A stretch of DNA of 43,699 nt, from NCBI RefSeq assembly GCF_014358075.1, contig NZ_JACONT010000037.1, positions 1 through 43,699 of the forward strand. Reading direction: 5' to 3'. The position numbers were made by a program, and so were the translations under genes. Of this stretch, positions 33,752 to 42,505 are shown one piece after another. Numbering within the stretch: the stretch's first letter is position 1; every line of letters begins with the position of its first letter. This DNA comes from Sphingomonas albertensis. Lineage in GTDB: Bacteria > Pseudomonadota > Alphaproteobacteria > Sphingomonadales > Sphingomonadaceae. Below the pieces are notes generated by a model. That model ran no database searches. It was not told the DNA's origin and saw only the letters and a list, made by a program, of their open reading frames with translations.

Positions 33752-34361
33752 CCGGTGATCGTTTTGAGCGGCCGATGCGCGGCTCGGTGCCCGAGAACAG
33801 GCGCTCGACGTTCTCGCGGTGCTTCCAGAAGACGATCAGCGCTAGCGCGAGCAGCAGCAGGACGAGGTCGAACCGGCCGAACAAGGCGGCGGCAAACGGC
33901 GCGCTGAGTGCGGCGGCCATGCCTGCGACCGAGGATATGCGCAGGCCCGCGAGCAGGCCGAGCCAGACGACCGCATAGACCAGCCCGAGCGGCCAATGGA
34001 GCGCGACGACGATGCCCATGAGCGTGGCGACGCCCTTGCCGCCCTTGAACTTCAGCCAGACCGGGTAGCAATGGCCGATGAACGCACCGGCGGCCGCGAG
34101 CAGGGCGTTACCGGGGAACAGGTGTGCGACCAGCAGGACGGCGACCGCGCCCTTGGCCATGTCGAGCAGCAGGGTCGCGGCGGCGAGGCCTTTCCGACCG
34201 GTGCGCAGGACGTTGGTCGCGCCGATGTTGCCCGAGCCGATCGTGCGCAGATCGCCCGCACCGCCGAGCCGCGTGAGGATGACGCCGAACGGGATCGAGC
34301 CGAGCAGATAGCTGAGCACGAGCGATAGCGTGGGCGCGACCCAGAGAATTTCCGTCTGCAA
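33744..34361 (-). CDS. plsY: Acyl-phosphate:glycerol-3-phosphate acyltransferase PlsY
   Basis: 205 aa polytopic inner-membrane enzyme starting phospholipid synthesis: it acylates glycerol-3-phosphate at sn-1 using acyl-phosphate from PlsX. Conserved motifs: LLGSIPFGVIL, DLRTIGSGNIGATNVLRTGRK (motif 1, given in part), GHCYPVWLKFKGGKGVAT (motif 2) and HRENVERLFSGTE (motif 3). It is upstream of dprA with an 8-base overlap, an order common in alphaproteobacteria. Confidence 0.97.
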   Translation of the reverse strand: MQTEILWVAPTLSLVLSYLLGSIPFGVILTRLGGAGDLRTIGSGNIGATNVLRTGRKGLAAATLLLDMAKGAVAVLLVAHLFPGNALLAAAGAFIGHCYPVWLKFKGGKGVATLMGIVVALHWPLGLVYAVVWLGLLAGLRISSVAGMAAALSAPFAAALFGRFDLVLLLLALALIVFWKHRENVERLFSGTEPRIGRSKRSPGD

Positions 34362-34460
34362 GTATGTCCCCCGTTCTGGCGGTGCTTATAAACGACGCGG
34401 GGCGGACGGCAAATGGCGTGAGTTTGAGAGGAAGCGCGCGCTTGGAACCAAGGTCGACGC

Positions 34461-34571
34461 GCTCCCCTCCCTGGAAGGGAGGGGCTGGGGGTGGGTAGGC
34501 CCGCTCGTGCCGCGACCGTCTGAACATGCGGAAGCCGACCCACCCCTAACCCCTCCCTTCCAGGGAGGGGG
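34461..34571. repeat. Paired palindrome, family B, full copy
   Basis: GCTCCCCTCCCTGGAAGGG... (34461-34496) and its inverse ...CCCCTCCCTTCCAGGGAGG (within 34537-34571) flank a 40-base spacer. The element lies in the divergent gap between plsY and murI (34362-34618), where no other gene is visible. Single units are at 41-77 and 43636-43671. Confidence 0.8.
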
Positions 34572-34618
34572 ATCTGTTGCTCTGGTTTACGGGGGGCAGT
34601 TCGTCCTAAAGGCCGGAC

Positions 34619-35407
34619 ATGGACACGCGCCCCATCCTGTTCTTCGATTCCGGCGTCGGCGGGCTGTCGATCGTCGGCCCGGCGCGCGCGGCGCTGCCCG
34701 ATGCGCCGTTCGTCTACGCCGCCGATTCGGCCGGCTTCCCCTACGGGACAAAGAGCGAGGCGGAGATCGCGGCGCGGGTGCCGGTGCTGCTCGGGCGGCT
34801 GGCGGAGCGGTATCGGCCGCGGTTGATCGTGATCGCCTGCAACACCGCGTCGACGATCGCGCTCCCGGTAGTGCGCGCGGCGCTCGACCTGCCGGTGGTG
34901 GGGACGGTGCCGGCGATCAAGCCCGCCGCGCTGCTGTCGAAGACGCGGACGATCGGCGTGCTGGGGACCGAGGCGACCGTGCGGCAGGCGTATGTCGATG
35001 ATCTCGCAGCGAAATTCGCGGGCGATTGCACGGTGCTGCGCTACGGCTCGGCGGCTTTGGTCGAGATGGCGGAGGCCAAGCTGCACGGCCGGCCGGTCGC
35101 GCCGGAACGCTATGCGGCGGTGCTCGACGGGTTGTTCTCGCAGCCGGGGGGCGAGCGGATCGACGTGATCGTCAATGCGTGCACGCATTTTCCGCTGGTC
35201 GAGGCGGAGTTGGCCGCGGCGGCGCCCGGTGTGCGGTTCGTCGACGGTGGTCCCGGGATCGCGCGGCGGATCGTGCACCTGATGCAGGGCGAATCATGGT
35301 CGGGAGCGGGGGGGGGGATCGCCGTCTTCACTCGGTTGGGCGACGACGAATGCGCGCTCGGACCCGCCTTGGCGGTGCGGGGATTTGCGCGGATCGAGCA
35401 GCTTTAA
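34619..35407 (+). CDS. murI: Glutamate racemase
   Basis: 262 aa cytoplasmic enzyme making D-glutamate for peptidoglycan. The two acid/base cysteines are present: C74 in VIACNTAST and C188 in VNACTHFPL. FFDSGVGGLSIV at the N-terminus and ADSAGFPYGTKSE are further signatures. Length is normal. ATG 34619 is the only sensible start. It is followed after 44 bases by a possible short leader and hemA. Confidence 0.96.
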   Translation: MDTRPILFFDSGVGGLSIVGPARAALPDAPFVYAADSAGFPYGTKSEAEIAARVPVLLGRLAERYRPRLIVIACNTASTIALPVVRAALDLPVVGTVPAIKPAALLSKTRTIGVLGTEATVRQAYVDDLAAKFAGDCTVLRYGSAALVEMAEAKLHGRPVAPERYAAVLDGLFSQPGGERIDVIVNACTHFPLVEAELAAAAPGVRFVDGGPGIARRIVHLMQGESWSGAGGGIAVFTRLGDDECALGPALAVRGFARIEQL

Positions 35408-35451
35408 GCGTTAACCTGGGACAATCTGGCACCTTGCTTCGCGGGAGCATC

Positions 35452-35532
35452 GTGGCAATGTGCTGCCAGGACGAGGAAAGCGATCACCGTAAGAGCGGTA
35501 TTACGCTGGAACTGAGTGAAAGTGAGGCGTAG
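35452..35532 (+). CDS. Possible 26-codon leader peptide before hemA
   Basis: A short frame from GTG 35452 (or ATG 35458), with GGGAG just upstream, ends in TAG at 35530-35532, sharing one base with an in-frame GTG of hemA (TAGTG). Its product begins [14 protein letters not shown]: two adjacent cysteines, then a charged stretch, ending LELSESEA. It is too short to identify. It could couple translation to hemA or act as a regulatory leader; it could also be chance. Confidence 0.3.
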   Translation: MAMCCQDEESDHRKSGITLELSESEA

Positions 35533-35543
35533 TGCCCAAGGCC

Positions 35544-36806
35544 ATGAGTATCGACGGCAAAACGGCAACGGACGGCGTCAGCGGTCCGCGAGTCGATTAT
35601 TCGCGCGTGTTCACGCAGGCGATCGACCGGTTGCATGCCGAAGGGCGCTACCGCGTGTTCATCGACATCCTCCGCAACAAGGGCGCGTTTCCGAACGCGC
35701 GCTGTTTCGCGGGGCATAACGGGCCGAAGCCGATCACGGTGTGGTGCTCGAACGATTACCTCGCGATGGGCCAGCATCCCAAGGTTATCGCAGCGATGGA
35801 AGAAGCGCTGCACGACGTCGGTGCGGGCTCGGGCGGCACGCGCAACATCGGCGGCAACACGCATTACCATGTCGACCTGGAGGGCGAACTCGCCGATCTG
35901 CACGGCAAGGAAGCGGCGTTGCTGTTCACCAGCGGCTATGTCTCGAACGAGGCGACGCTGGCGACCTTGGCGAAGGTGCTGCCGGGCTGCATCATCTTTT
36001 CAGACGAGTTGAACCACGCGTCGATGATCGCGGGCATCCGTAACTCGGGATGCGAGAAGCGCGTGTTCCGCCACAACGACCTCGTGCATCTCGAAGAATT
36101 GCTGGCCGCGGAAGATCCTGCCGTGCCGAAGTTGATCGCGTTCGAGAGCGTGTATTCGATGGAGGGCGACATCGCGCCGATCTCGGCGGTGTGCGATCTC
36201 GCCGACCGATACAACGCGCTGACCTATTGCGACGAAGTCCATGCGGTCGGGATGTACGGCGCACGGGGCGGCGGGATTTCGGAGCGGGACGAGGTCGCGC
36301 ACCGGATCACGATTCTCGAGGGTACGCTGGGCAAGGCGTTCGGCGTGATGGGGGGCTACATTGCCGCCGATCGCACGATCGTCGACGTGATCCGGTCGTA
36401 TGCGCCTGGGTTCATCTTCACGACGTCGCTGTCGCCGGTGCTGGTTGCCGGCGTGCTCGCGAGCGTGCGGCATCTGAAAAGCTCGAGCGTCGAGCGCGAG
36501 GGGCAGCAGGCGTCTGCTGCAATGCTGAAGGCGATGCTCAAGGACGCCGGGCTGCCGGTGATGATCGGCGATACGCACATCGTGCCGCTGATGGTTGGCG
36601 ATCCGGTCAAGGCGAAGAAGATCAGCGACGTGTTGCTTGCCGAATACGGCGTGTACGTGCAGCCGATCAACTATCCGACGGTGCCGCGCGGCACGGAGCG
36701 GCTGCGGTTCACGCCTGGGCCTGCGCATACCGAGGCGATGATGCGCGAACTGACCGATGCGCTGGTGGAGATTTGGAGCCGGTTGGATCTGCGCAAGGCT
36801 GCCTGA
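35544..36806 (+). CDS. hemA: 5-aminolevulinate synthase
   Basis: 420 aa PLP enzyme condensing glycine and succinyl-CoA, the first haem step in the C4 (Shemin) pathway typical of alphaproteobacteria. PLP lysine K264 lies in [48 protein letters not shown] and [13 protein letters not shown] are ALAS signatures. The ATG at 35544 is given; GTG 35532, overlapping the stop of the short leader, is the alternative and adds four residues. A hairpin with TTTT follows the stop. KBL and BioF share the fold, but the motifs favour ALAS. Confidence 0.96.
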   Translation: MSIDGKTATDGVSGPRVDYSRVFTQAIDRLHAEGRYRVFIDILRNKGAFPNARCFAGHNGPKPITVWCSNDYLAMGQHPKVIAAMEEALHDVGAGSGGTRNIGGNTHYHVDLEGELADLHGKEAALLFTSGYVSNEATLATLAKVLPGCIIFSDELNHASMIAGIRNSGCEKRVFRHNDLVHLEELLAAEDPAVPKLIAFESVYSMEGDIAPISAVCDLADRYNALTYCDEVHAVGMYGARGGGISERDEVAHRITILEGTLGKAFGVMGGYIAADRTIVDVIRSYAPGFIFTTSLSPVLVAGVLASVRHLKSSSVEREGQQASAAMLKAMLKDAGLPVMIGDTHIVPLMVGDPVKAKKISDVLLAEYGVYVQPINYPTVPRGTERLRFTPGPAHTEAMMRELTDALVEIWSRLDLRKAA

Positions 36807-36816
36807 GGCCGAACTT

Positions 36817-36836
36817 GCCTGCGCTGGCGGGCTTTT
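36817..36836 (+). terminator. Rho-independent terminator of hemA
   Basis: GCCTGC (36817-36822), loop GCTG, GCGGGC (36827-36832) with one G-U pair, then TTTT. It begins 10 bases after the hemA stop and its T-run touches the stop codon of the convergent Uma2-type gene. Confidence 0.55.
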
Positions 36837-37392
36837 AGTCGATGGTGATGGTGCCGTCTGTATCAGGAACGGCGACAGGTTCGCCGAACCCTACCGAGTG
36901 GAACCGCGTGTAATCGCCCTCGACGGGGCTGGCGTAGATGTGGACGACAGACCGGGCGCCGTCGACGACCCAGTAATGCGGGATCCCGCAGCGCCCATAG
37001 GCGAAGCGCTTCACCGTGGTATCGCGTGCGACCGACGTTTCCGCGACTTCGATGACGAGCAGGAATGCGTTGGCGACCGGTAGGCGGTTACCTTCGACCG
37101 GCTCACGCAACACGGCCACGTCGAAGCCGAGTACGGTATCGTTGCCGAGATCGACGGCGACCCCACCTATAATCCGCGCTTCCGGAAGCAGATCCGAAAG
37201 GCGGATGCCGATCTTGGCTTGGCGCGCGGCATGGCTTGCCAAAGGTAGGTCCATCCGTTCGAGTTCCCTATCGACCAGCTCGATCTTCATGTCGTCGAAC
37301 GCGCCGGACTCACCCATGCGGACAAACTCGGCGATCGTGAAACGCGCCTTCGCCTGCCGGTCGGTGCGGGGACTCACGGCAAATGTCATCAT
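36835..37392 (-). CDS. Uma2/DUF820 family restriction-like endonuclease fold protein
   Basis: 185 aa (or 184 from the adjacent second ATG). PD-(D/E)XK-like Uma2 family: FTIAEFVRMGESGAFDD and KIELVDRELERM at the N-terminus, LGFDVAVLREP (Asp) and NAFLLVIEVAETSVARDTTVK (Glu-x-Ala-x-(T/S), given in part), then KRFAYGRCGIPHYWVVD. The usual core E-x-V-D and D...E-x-A pattern is present, so it may be an active nuclease. The family is abundant in cyanobacteria and its biological role is unknown. 48 bases downstream of the DUF3429 gene on the same strand. Confidence 0.85.
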   Translation of the reverse strand: MMTFAVSPRTDRQAKARFTIAEFVRMGESGAFDDMKIELVDRELERMDLPLASHAARQAKIGIRLSDLLPEARIIGGVAVDLGNDTVLGFDVAVLREPVEGNRLPVANAFLLVIEVAETSVARDTTVKRFAYGRCGIPHYWVVDGARSVVHIYASPVEGDYTRFHSVGFGEPVAVPDTDGTITID

Positions 37393-37440
37393 GCCCGATT
37401 CATACCACGAACCAGGTGTCCCTACGACTCGCGAGCGGGA

Positions 37441-37917
37441 TTAAAGCGCGGCGGCGAGCATCGTCAGGACGCCGAGGCCGAGCGACAAGGGCACGCGCAA
37501 CGTCATCCAGCCGGGTGGAGCGATACCGGAACGAACGAGGGCGCGGTCGACAAGCAATGCACCGACCAGGCTGATGCCGAGCACGACCAGCGAAGGGCCG
37601 GGCCAGCGCAGGCCGACCATCCAGGGCCAGGCGGTCGCCAGCGCGATCAGGGAGGGGGCGACGCTGGCGAACCAGAGCCAGCGGGGCGGTGAGTCGGTGC
37701 GCGCGGCGAGGCCCCACCACAGGCCGCCGAGGAAGCTCAGGATCAGCGCGGCATAGGCGTATGCGATCGCCAGCGCGGAGTAGCGGCTTTGCGGATCGCC
37801 GCTCAGCAACAGCGCGACTGCAGCCAGCTGCGGGAGAAGGCCGCTCAGCCCCAGCAGGCGCGCGATCGGCGGGATGCCGCCGGTCGCGGGCTCACGATAC
37901 GGCGGTCGCGCGGTCAT
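37441..37917 (-). CDS. DUF3429 domain membrane protein
   Basis: 158 aa from ATG 37917, which overlaps the anti-sigma stop by one base (TGATG). Five hydrophobic segments, including LLGLSGLLPQLAAVALLL, ALILSFLGGLWWGLA and WLWFASVAPSLIALA. The GGLWWG and P-S motifs are typical of DUF3429. Function unknown. It is the last gene of the sigma/anti-sigma operon. Confidence 0.82.
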   Translation of the reverse strand: MTARPPYREPATGGIPPIARLLGLSGLLPQLAAVALLLSGDPQSRYSALAIAYAYAALILSFLGGLWWGLAARTDSPPRWLWFASVAPSLIALATAWPWMVGLRWPGPSLVVLGISLVGALLVDRALVRSGIAPPGWMTLRVPLSLGLGVLTMLAAAL

Positions 37918-38669
37918 CAGACGCGCGCGACGACACCGGTGGCGACGACCGGTCCGGTCGGCAAGCCGGTCGGCGAGCCGCCGCGGGGTTCGACCGAGAT
38001 AGCAAGCGTGGCGCCCGGAGCGATGCGACCGCGGTTGACGCCCTTCGGCGCGAGCGAGGTCGGCTGGGCAGAGAGCAGGCCGAGCGAATGCGGTACGCCA
38101 TCGCCGCCGATCACCCAAAGCTCCGCGACGTGCGCGCGCGGGACGCCGGGGCCTGCCGCAACCCGAAGCGCGCCGTTGGCGGGATCATAGACCGCGGCGA
38201 TGGGCGACTTCGCATCGCCGAGCATCGCGACGAGCACGCTGGACGGCCGAGGAACCGGGGTCGGTTGCGACACCGGTACGGTCGGCTCGGGGCGGAGCAT
38301 GACGAACAGGAGCAGGCACGCCGCGATCGCGCTGGTGAAGGCTGCAAGCGCCGGCCACGGGAAGCGGCTGATCTTGGCAGGCCCCGCCGTACCGATAGCC
38401 GTCGTGCCGTTCGTCGTCGTACCGGTCGCCACGCCGTCGAGGCTGGCTTCGATTCGCGCGGCGACGTGAGACGGCGCGGCGCGTTCGGGCCACAGGTCGA
38501 ACAATACGGCCAGCCGCGACCGCCACCATTCGACCTGTGCAGCAAAACCGGGTTCGGCGAGTACGCGACGCAGAGCCACGCTCCGCTCCTCGCCTTCGAG
38601 TAGCCCGAGCGCGAGTTCGGCGGCCGCCACATCTTGGGGCACGCCAGTATCGATGGTCGGATCAGCCAT
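37917..38669 (-). CDS. RskA-type membrane anti-sigma factor
   Basis: 250 aa. The cytoplasmic N-terminus (1-100) has the anti-sigma pattern AAAELALGLLEGEERSVAL and a conserved Trp pair (EWWRSRLAVLFDLWPE). One transmembrane helix at 104-126. The periplasmic RskA/anti-sigma-K domain (about 140-250) contains YDPANGALRVAAG and AHVAELWVIGGDGVPHSLG. It should hold the sigma factor encoded just upstream, whose stop overlaps its start by 8 bases. Confidence 0.92.
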   Translation of the reverse strand: MADPTIDTGVPQDVAAAELALGLLEGEERSVALRRVLAEPGFAAQVEWWRSRLAVLFDLWPERAAPSHVAARIEASLDGVATGTTTNGTTAIGTAGPAKISRFPWPALAAFTSAIAACLLLFVMLRPEPTVPVSQPTPVPRPSSVLVAMLGDAKSPIAAVYDPANGALRVAAGPGVPRAHVAELWVIGGDGVPHSLGLLSAQPTSLAPKGVNRGRIAPGATLAISVEPRGGSPTGLPTGPVVATGVVARV

Positions 38670-39231
38670 CGAGACAATCCTTCAGGCGAGCGAGGCCGCG
38701 GCGGACCCAGCTCTTCATCGTGCCCAGCGGCACGGCGCGCTTGATCGCGAGTTCGGCATAGGTGATGCCGTCGAAGAACGCGGTGCGGATCGCGTCGCGC
38801 TGCTGCGGTTCGAGACCGTTCAGGCACTCGATCAGTTCGCGCGACGACTCACTCGCCAGCAACGTCGCTTCGGCACCCTCGCCGGGATCGGCGATGTCGG
38901 GCGCGTCGTCGAGCGGGCTGGTACGGCGGACGCCCTGCGCGCGCTGCCAGTCGATGGCGCGGTTGCGCGCGATCGTCGCCAACCAGGTTATCGGGCTCGC
39001 GCGACCGGGTTCCCAGGCACCGGCGCGTTTCCAGATCGTGAGATAGACCTCGTGCAGCACATCCTCCGCGGCTTGGGCGTTGCCGCAGATACGGTGGGTG
39101 ATGCCGAAAAGCTTCGCGCTGGTCAGCGTATAGAGTTCGCGAAACGCGTCGCGATCTTCCTGACCGGTACGCAGCAGCACCTCGGAGAGATGCGCGCGGG
39201 CGGCGTCTGCGTCTGGATAGGCTCGGGTCAC
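38662..39231 (-). CDS. ECF sigma factor, SigK-like
   Basis: 189 aa, GTG start at 39231. Region 2 (about 30-95) has FRELYTLTSAKLFGITHRI, EDVLHEVYLTIWKRAG and PITWLATIARNRAIDWQR; region 4 (about 130-187) has LEPQQRDAIRTAFFDGITY, AELA, PLGTMKSWVRRGLARLK. It directs RNA polymerase to stress-type promoters; its signal is unknown. Partnered with the overlapping anti-sigma gene. A lipoprotein gene ends 10 bases upstream. Confidence 0.94.
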   Translation of the reverse strand: MTRAYPDADAARAHLSEVLLRTGQEDRDAFRELYTLTSAKLFGITHRICGNAQAAEDVLHEVYLTIWKRAGAWEPGRASPITWLATIARNRAIDWQRAQGVRRTSPLDDAPDIADPGEGAEATLLASESSRELIECLNGLEPQQRDAIRTAFFDGITYAELAIKRAVPLGTMKSWVRRGLARLKDCLDG

Positions 39232-39241
39232 GACAGCGAAC

Positions 39242-39658
39242 CTAGCGGCTAAGTCCGTCGCGGCAATAGCCTTCGCCGGGCTTTACCGTGAGGCAGTCGG
39301 TTTTGCCCGACAGATATTTCAGCTCGGTCGCATCGCCGTCGGTCGGGCGCAGGGTTTCGGGAATGTCGTTGCGGATGAACGTGATGGTTCTGCCGTTCGC
39401 GGTGCCGTCGAATGTGCCCTTGTGATCGAGGTCCCATTGCATCGTGAGGTCGTAGTGACCGGGCGCGCCGGCATGCGCGATATCGAGGACCATGCCCTCC
39501 ACTCCGATCCAGCGGCCGGTATAGTCGCGCGGCGCCGATGTGGTCGTCTTGCGCTCGATCGAGCCTGCCGACGTCATGTTGCCGTCGCCGCTGGTGTCGG
39601 GGGCGGGGCCCGAGCAGGCGGCGAGCGCTACGGTTGCGAGCAGGGTAAGGGCTTTCAT
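39242..39658 (-). CDS. Small lipoprotein, unknown function
   Basis: 138 aa from ATG 39658 with AAGGAG 9 bases upstream. Signal peptide with lipobox VALAAC (Cys20). The mature part has YTGRWIGVEGMVLDI, YDLTMQWDLDHKG, LSGKTDCLTVKPGEGYCRD: a likely small beta-barrel with two cysteines that could form a disulphide. No named family recognised. It is the first gene of the group leading into the sigma/anti-sigma pair and may be an envelope component controlled by, or sensed with, that sigma factor (inference). Confidence 0.82.
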   Translation of the reverse strand: MKALTLLATVALAACSGPAPDTSGDGNMTSAGSIERKTTTSAPRDYTGRWIGVEGMVLDIAHAGAPGHYDLTMQWDLDHKGTFDGTANGRTITFIRNDIPETLRPTDGDATELKYLSGKTDCLTVKPGEGYCRDGLSR

Positions 39659-39706
39659 GGACGTCTCCTTCACGGTCGGCGTTCAGCGTGGATGCCGACC
39701 TTAGCG

Positions 39707-39788
39707 CGTCATCCTGACGAAAGTCAGGACCCAGAGCCACGGGTGATGCGCTATGTTACTCTGCGTCCTGACATTCGTCAGGATGACG
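39707..39788. repeat. Paired palindrome, family D-like
   Basis: CGTCATCCTGACGAAAGTCA (39707-39726, continuing GGAC) and its inverse GTCCTGACATTCGTCAGG ending ATGACG (39765-39788). It lies in the divergent gap between the lipoprotein gene and rpiB. Confidence 0.75.
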
Positions 39789-39873
39789 AAGCCGCTGCGA
39801 ACAGGTGTGGCAAATCCCGGCTCACGCCGGTATGGGGCTGGGCACCCGATCTCCCGTCACAGGAATACGCCAG

Positions 39874-40308
39874 GTGCGCATCGCCATCGCGTCCGATCAC
39901 GCCGCCGTTTCGTTGAAAGCGGTGCTTGCCGCCTGGCTGCGCGAGGCGGGGCATGACGTGCTCGATCTCGGTCCCGAAGGCTCCGCCAGCGTCGACTACC
40001 CCGATTATGGTTACAAACTCGCGTCGGCGATCGCCGATGGCAGCGCGGAACGCGGCATCGCGCTGTGCGGCTCCGGGATCGGCATCTCGATCGCCGCTAA
40101 CCGCAACCCCGCCTGCCGCTGCGCACTCGTTTCCGAACCGCTGTCGGCGAGCCTCGCCCGTGTGCATAACGACGCCAACGCCATCGCGATGGGCGCGCGC
40201 CTGATCGGCGAGGAAATGGCCAAGGCGTGCGTCGAAGCGTTTCTCACCGCCGATTTCGCCGGCGGCCGTCATCAACTCCGTGTCGACAAGTTAAAGGTCC
40301 CCGCATGA
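39874..40308 (+). CDS. rpiB: Ribose 5-phosphate isomerase B
   Basis: 144 aa from GTG 39874, with AGGA nine bases upstream. LacA/RpiB family: [10 protein letters not shown] at the N-terminus, [10 protein letters not shown], catalytic-loop Cys in [17 protein letters not shown], and [18 protein letters not shown]. It interconverts ribose- and ribulose-5-phosphate in the cytoplasm. Its stop overlaps the glyA start in an ATGA. Confidence 0.95.
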   Translation: MRIAIASDHAAVSLKAVLAAWLREAGHDVLDLGPEGSASVDYPDYGYKLASAIADGSAERGIALCGSGIGISIAANRNPACRCALVSEPLSASLARVHNDANAIAMGARLIGEEMAKACVEAFLTADFAGGRHQLRVDKLKVPA

Positions 40309-41627
40309 GCACCCAGCCCGAAACCCTCCAGCGCGAACTCCACGACGTCCAGCCGGACGGCTTCTTTACGCGCACTCTGGCCGATGCGGACGCTGCCGTG
40401 TTCGCCGGCGTCGAGGCCGAACTCGAACGCGAGCAGACGCAGATCGAGCTGATCGCGAGCGAGAACATCGTCTCGAAGGCAGTGCTCGAGGCGCAGGGCT
40501 CGGTGTTCACGAACAAATACGCCGAAGGCTATCCGGGCAAGCGCTATTACCAGGGCTGCGCGCCGTCCGACGTGGTCGAGACGCTCGCGATCGAGCGCGC
40601 CAAGCAGATCTTCGGCTGCGGGTTCGTCAACGTGCAGCCGCATTCGGGCGCGCAGGCGAACGGCGCGGTGATGCTGGCGCTGGTCAAGCCGGGCGATACG
40701 ATCCTCGGCATGAGCCTCGATGCGGGTGGTCACCTGACGCATGGTGCGAAGCCGGCGATGTCGGGCAAGTGGTTCAACGCCATTCAATACGGCGTCGATG
40801 CGACCACGCACCTGATCGACTATGACCAGGTCGAGGCGCTGGCCGTCGAGCATCAGCCCAAACTGATCATCGCGGGCGGCTCGGCCTATCCGCGAACGAT
40901 TGACTTCGCGCGCTTCCGGGCGATCGCGGACAAGGTCGGCGCGTATTTCATGGTCGACATGGCGCATTTCGCCGGCATCGTCGCCGCCGGCCTGCACCCG
41001 ACGCCGTTCGGCCACGCGCATGTCGTGACGACCACCACGCACAAGACGCTGCGGGGCCCGCGTGGCGGCATGATCATGACCAACGACGAGGCGCTGGCGA
41101 AGAAGTTCAACTCGGCGGTGTTCCCAGGCCTCCAGGGCGGGCCGCTGATGCATGTGATCGCGGCGAAGGCGGTCGCGTTCGGCGAGGCGTTGCAGCCCGA
41201 CTTCAAGAGCTACATCGCGGCGGTCGTCGAGAACGCGAAGGTACTCGCGGCGACGCTCAAGGAGCGCGGCTCGGACGTCGTCTCGGGCGGCACCGACACG
41301 CATCTGGCACTGATCGACCTCACGCCGCTCGGCATCACCGGGCGCGATGCGGACGAGGCGCTGGAGCGCGCGGGGATCACCTGCAACAAGAACGGCATCC
41401 CCAACGATCCGCTGCCGCCGGTCAAGACCAGCGGCATCCGCGTCGGCTCGCCCGCGGGTACGACGCGCGGCTTCGGCCCGGCCGAGTTCCGCGAGATCGG
41501 CAACATGGTCGCCGACGTGCTGGACGGCCTCGCGAAAAAGGGCGAGCATGGGGACCCTGACGTCGAAGCGGACGTTCGGACCCGGGTGCGGGCCCTGTGC
41601 GCGCGCTTCCCGATCTATCAAGGATAA
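40305..41627 (+). CDS. glyA: Serine hydroxymethyltransferase
   Basis: 440 aa. It converts serine and tetrahydrofolate to glycine and methylene-THF, feeding thymidylate and purine synthesis. PLP lysine K247 in [42 protein letters not shown] and [13 protein letters not shown] are signatures. It has about 20 more N-terminal residues than E. coli GlyA. Second in the operon rpiB-glyA-small protein-nrdR. Confidence 0.98.
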   Translation: MSTQPETLQRELHDVQPDGFFTRTLADADAAVFAGVEAELEREQTQIELIASENIVSKAVLEAQGSVFTNKYAEGYPGKRYYQGCAPSDVVETLAIERAKQIFGCGFVNVQPHSGAQANGAVMLALVKPGDTILGMSLDAGGHLTHGAKPAMSGKWFNAIQYGVDATTHLIDYDQVEALAVEHQPKLIIAGGSAYPRTIDFARFRAIADKVGAYFMVDMAHFAGIVAAGLHPTPFGHAHVVTTTTHKTLRGPRGGMIMTNDEALAKKFNSAVFPGLQGGPLMHVIAAKAVAFGEALQPDFKSYIAAVVENAKVLAATLKERGSDVVSGGTDTHLALIDLTPLGITGRDADEALERAGITCNKNGIPNDPLPPVKTSGIRVGSPAGTTRGFGPAEFREIGNMVADVLDGLAKKGEHGDPDVEADVRTRVRALCARFPIYQG

Positions 41628-41631
41628 CGCC

Positions 41632-41811
41632 ATGTCGAAGTTCGATGACCTCCAGAACGACGTGAAGAGCACGCCCGGCCTTGGCAAGAGCATGGCCAAG
41701 TGGAGCGCACTCGGCGCAGTCGTCGCGATCCCGGTGCCGGTGGTCGGCCCGATCTTCGGCGCACTCGCGGGCGCGGGCTACGCCTATTACAAGGGCAAGA
41801 AGAAGGTCTGA
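41632..41811 (+). CDS. Small glycine-rich membrane-type protein
   Basis: 59 aa from ATG 41632, AAGGA upstream, starting 5 bases after the glyA stop and ending directly at the nrdR start. N-terminal half is amphipathic and charged (FDDLQNDVKSTPGLGKSMAK); residues 25-52 are hydrophobic and Gly/Pro-rich (AVVAIPVPVVGPIFGALAG); the end is basic (KGKKKV). One membrane helix or hairpin is likely. No known family; perhaps a conserved sphingomonad protein. Tight packing between two genes supports translation. Confidence 0.8.
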   Translation: MSKFDDLQNDVKSTPGLGKSMAKWSALGAVVAIPVPVVGPIFGALAGAGYAYYKGKKKV

Positions 41812-42276
41812 ATGCGCTGCCCCTTTTGCGGACATGAAGACAGCCAGGTAAAGGACAGCCGCCCCACCGAAGACGGGGCGGCGATCCGGCGTCGGCGCCA
41901 ATGCGAGGGGTGCGCGGCGCGTTTCACGACGTTCGAGCGCATCCAATTGCGCGAGCTGTTCGTGTTGAAGAGCGAGGGGCGGCGGGAGCCGTTTGACCGG
42001 GAAAAGCTACTCCGGTCCTTGTCGATCGCGACCAGGAAGCGGGCGATCGAGGCGGGGCGGATCGAGAAGCTGGTGAGCGGGATCCAGCGGCGGCTGGAGA
42101 CGCTCGGGGAGAACGATGTCACGTCGAAGCGGATTGGCGAGATGGTGATGGACGGGCTCAAGGGGCTCGATTCGGTGGCGTATATCCGGTTTGCGAGTGT
42201 GTACCGGGATTTCAGCGAGGCGAAGGACTTCGAGGCTTTTGCCGGGAGTGTTGAGGAGGTTGGGCGGGCGGAGTGA
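41812..42276 (+). CDS. nrdR: Transcriptional repressor NrdR
   Basis: 154 aa. Zinc ribbon with C3, C6, C31 and C34 ([20 protein letters not shown]), followed by an ATP-cone domain (about 48-138; [20 protein letters not shown], given in part, [11 protein letters not shown]). It senses ATP/dATP and represses ribonucleotide reductase genes. Its ATG directly follows the stop of the small gene. Placement next to glyA, which supplies thymidylate precursors, is common in alphaproteobacteria. Confidence 0.97.
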   Translation: MRCPFCGHEDSQVKDSRPTEDGAAIRRRRQCEGCAARFTTFERIQLRELFVLKSEGRREPFDREKLLRSLSIATRKRAIEAGRIEKLVSGIQRRLETLGENDVTSKRIGEMVMDGLKGLDSVAYIRFASVYRDFSEAKDFEAFAGSVEEVGRAE

Positions 42277-42285
42277 TCTGGGGTT

Positions 42286-42337
42286 GTCCTTCGATACACG
42301 CTCTCGACTTCGCTCGATCGCTACTCGAGACGAACGG
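42286..42337 (+). repeat. Family E repeat, single unit
   Basis: CCTTCGATACACGC... to ...CTACTCGAGACGAACGG, in forward orientation, 9 bases after the nrdR stop. The ends match the consensus of the units at 20548-20696, 42443-42492 and 42799-42848; the middle stem differs. The bases from 42338 to 42442 hold no gene I can support. Confidence 0.75.
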
Positions 42338-42442
42338 ATTGAAGTGAACAGCTGGGGGGCGGTAGATTGGGGTGAGGCCCGCCCCCCGATCGACGAGTCC
42401 GCAGCCACACCCCGCTACGTCATCGCGCCCGCCACCCCTACT

Positions 42443-42492
42443 CCCGTTCGTCCCGAGTAGACGTCGAGCTTGTCGAGACGGCGTATCGAGGG
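42443..42492 (-). repeat. Family E repeat, left flank of GIY-YIG gene
   Basis: 50 bases, CCCGTTCGTCCCGAGTAG... to ...GTATCGAGGG. Its reverse complement matches 42799-42848 at 47 of 50 positions. It ends 13 bases before the GIY-YIG start, and its terminal GAGGG is the nearest purine-rich stretch upstream of that start. Confidence 0.9.
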
Positions 42493-42505
42493 ATAAGCCG
42501 CAATC

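Noticed and set aside
35408..35451. FnrL-type site (TTGAT-N4-ATCAA) before hemA
   Set aside because: Looked for because FnrL regulates hemA in some alphaproteobacteria; no match in the gap.
36835..37392. Uma2 gene as part of a toxin or restriction system
   Set aside because: No methyltransferase, antitoxin or specificity gene adjacent; it sits at the end of a sigma-factor group.
40200..40304. Glycine or other riboswitch before glyA
   Set aside because: glyA overlaps rpiB by ATGA, leaving no leader; no riboswitch fold seen.
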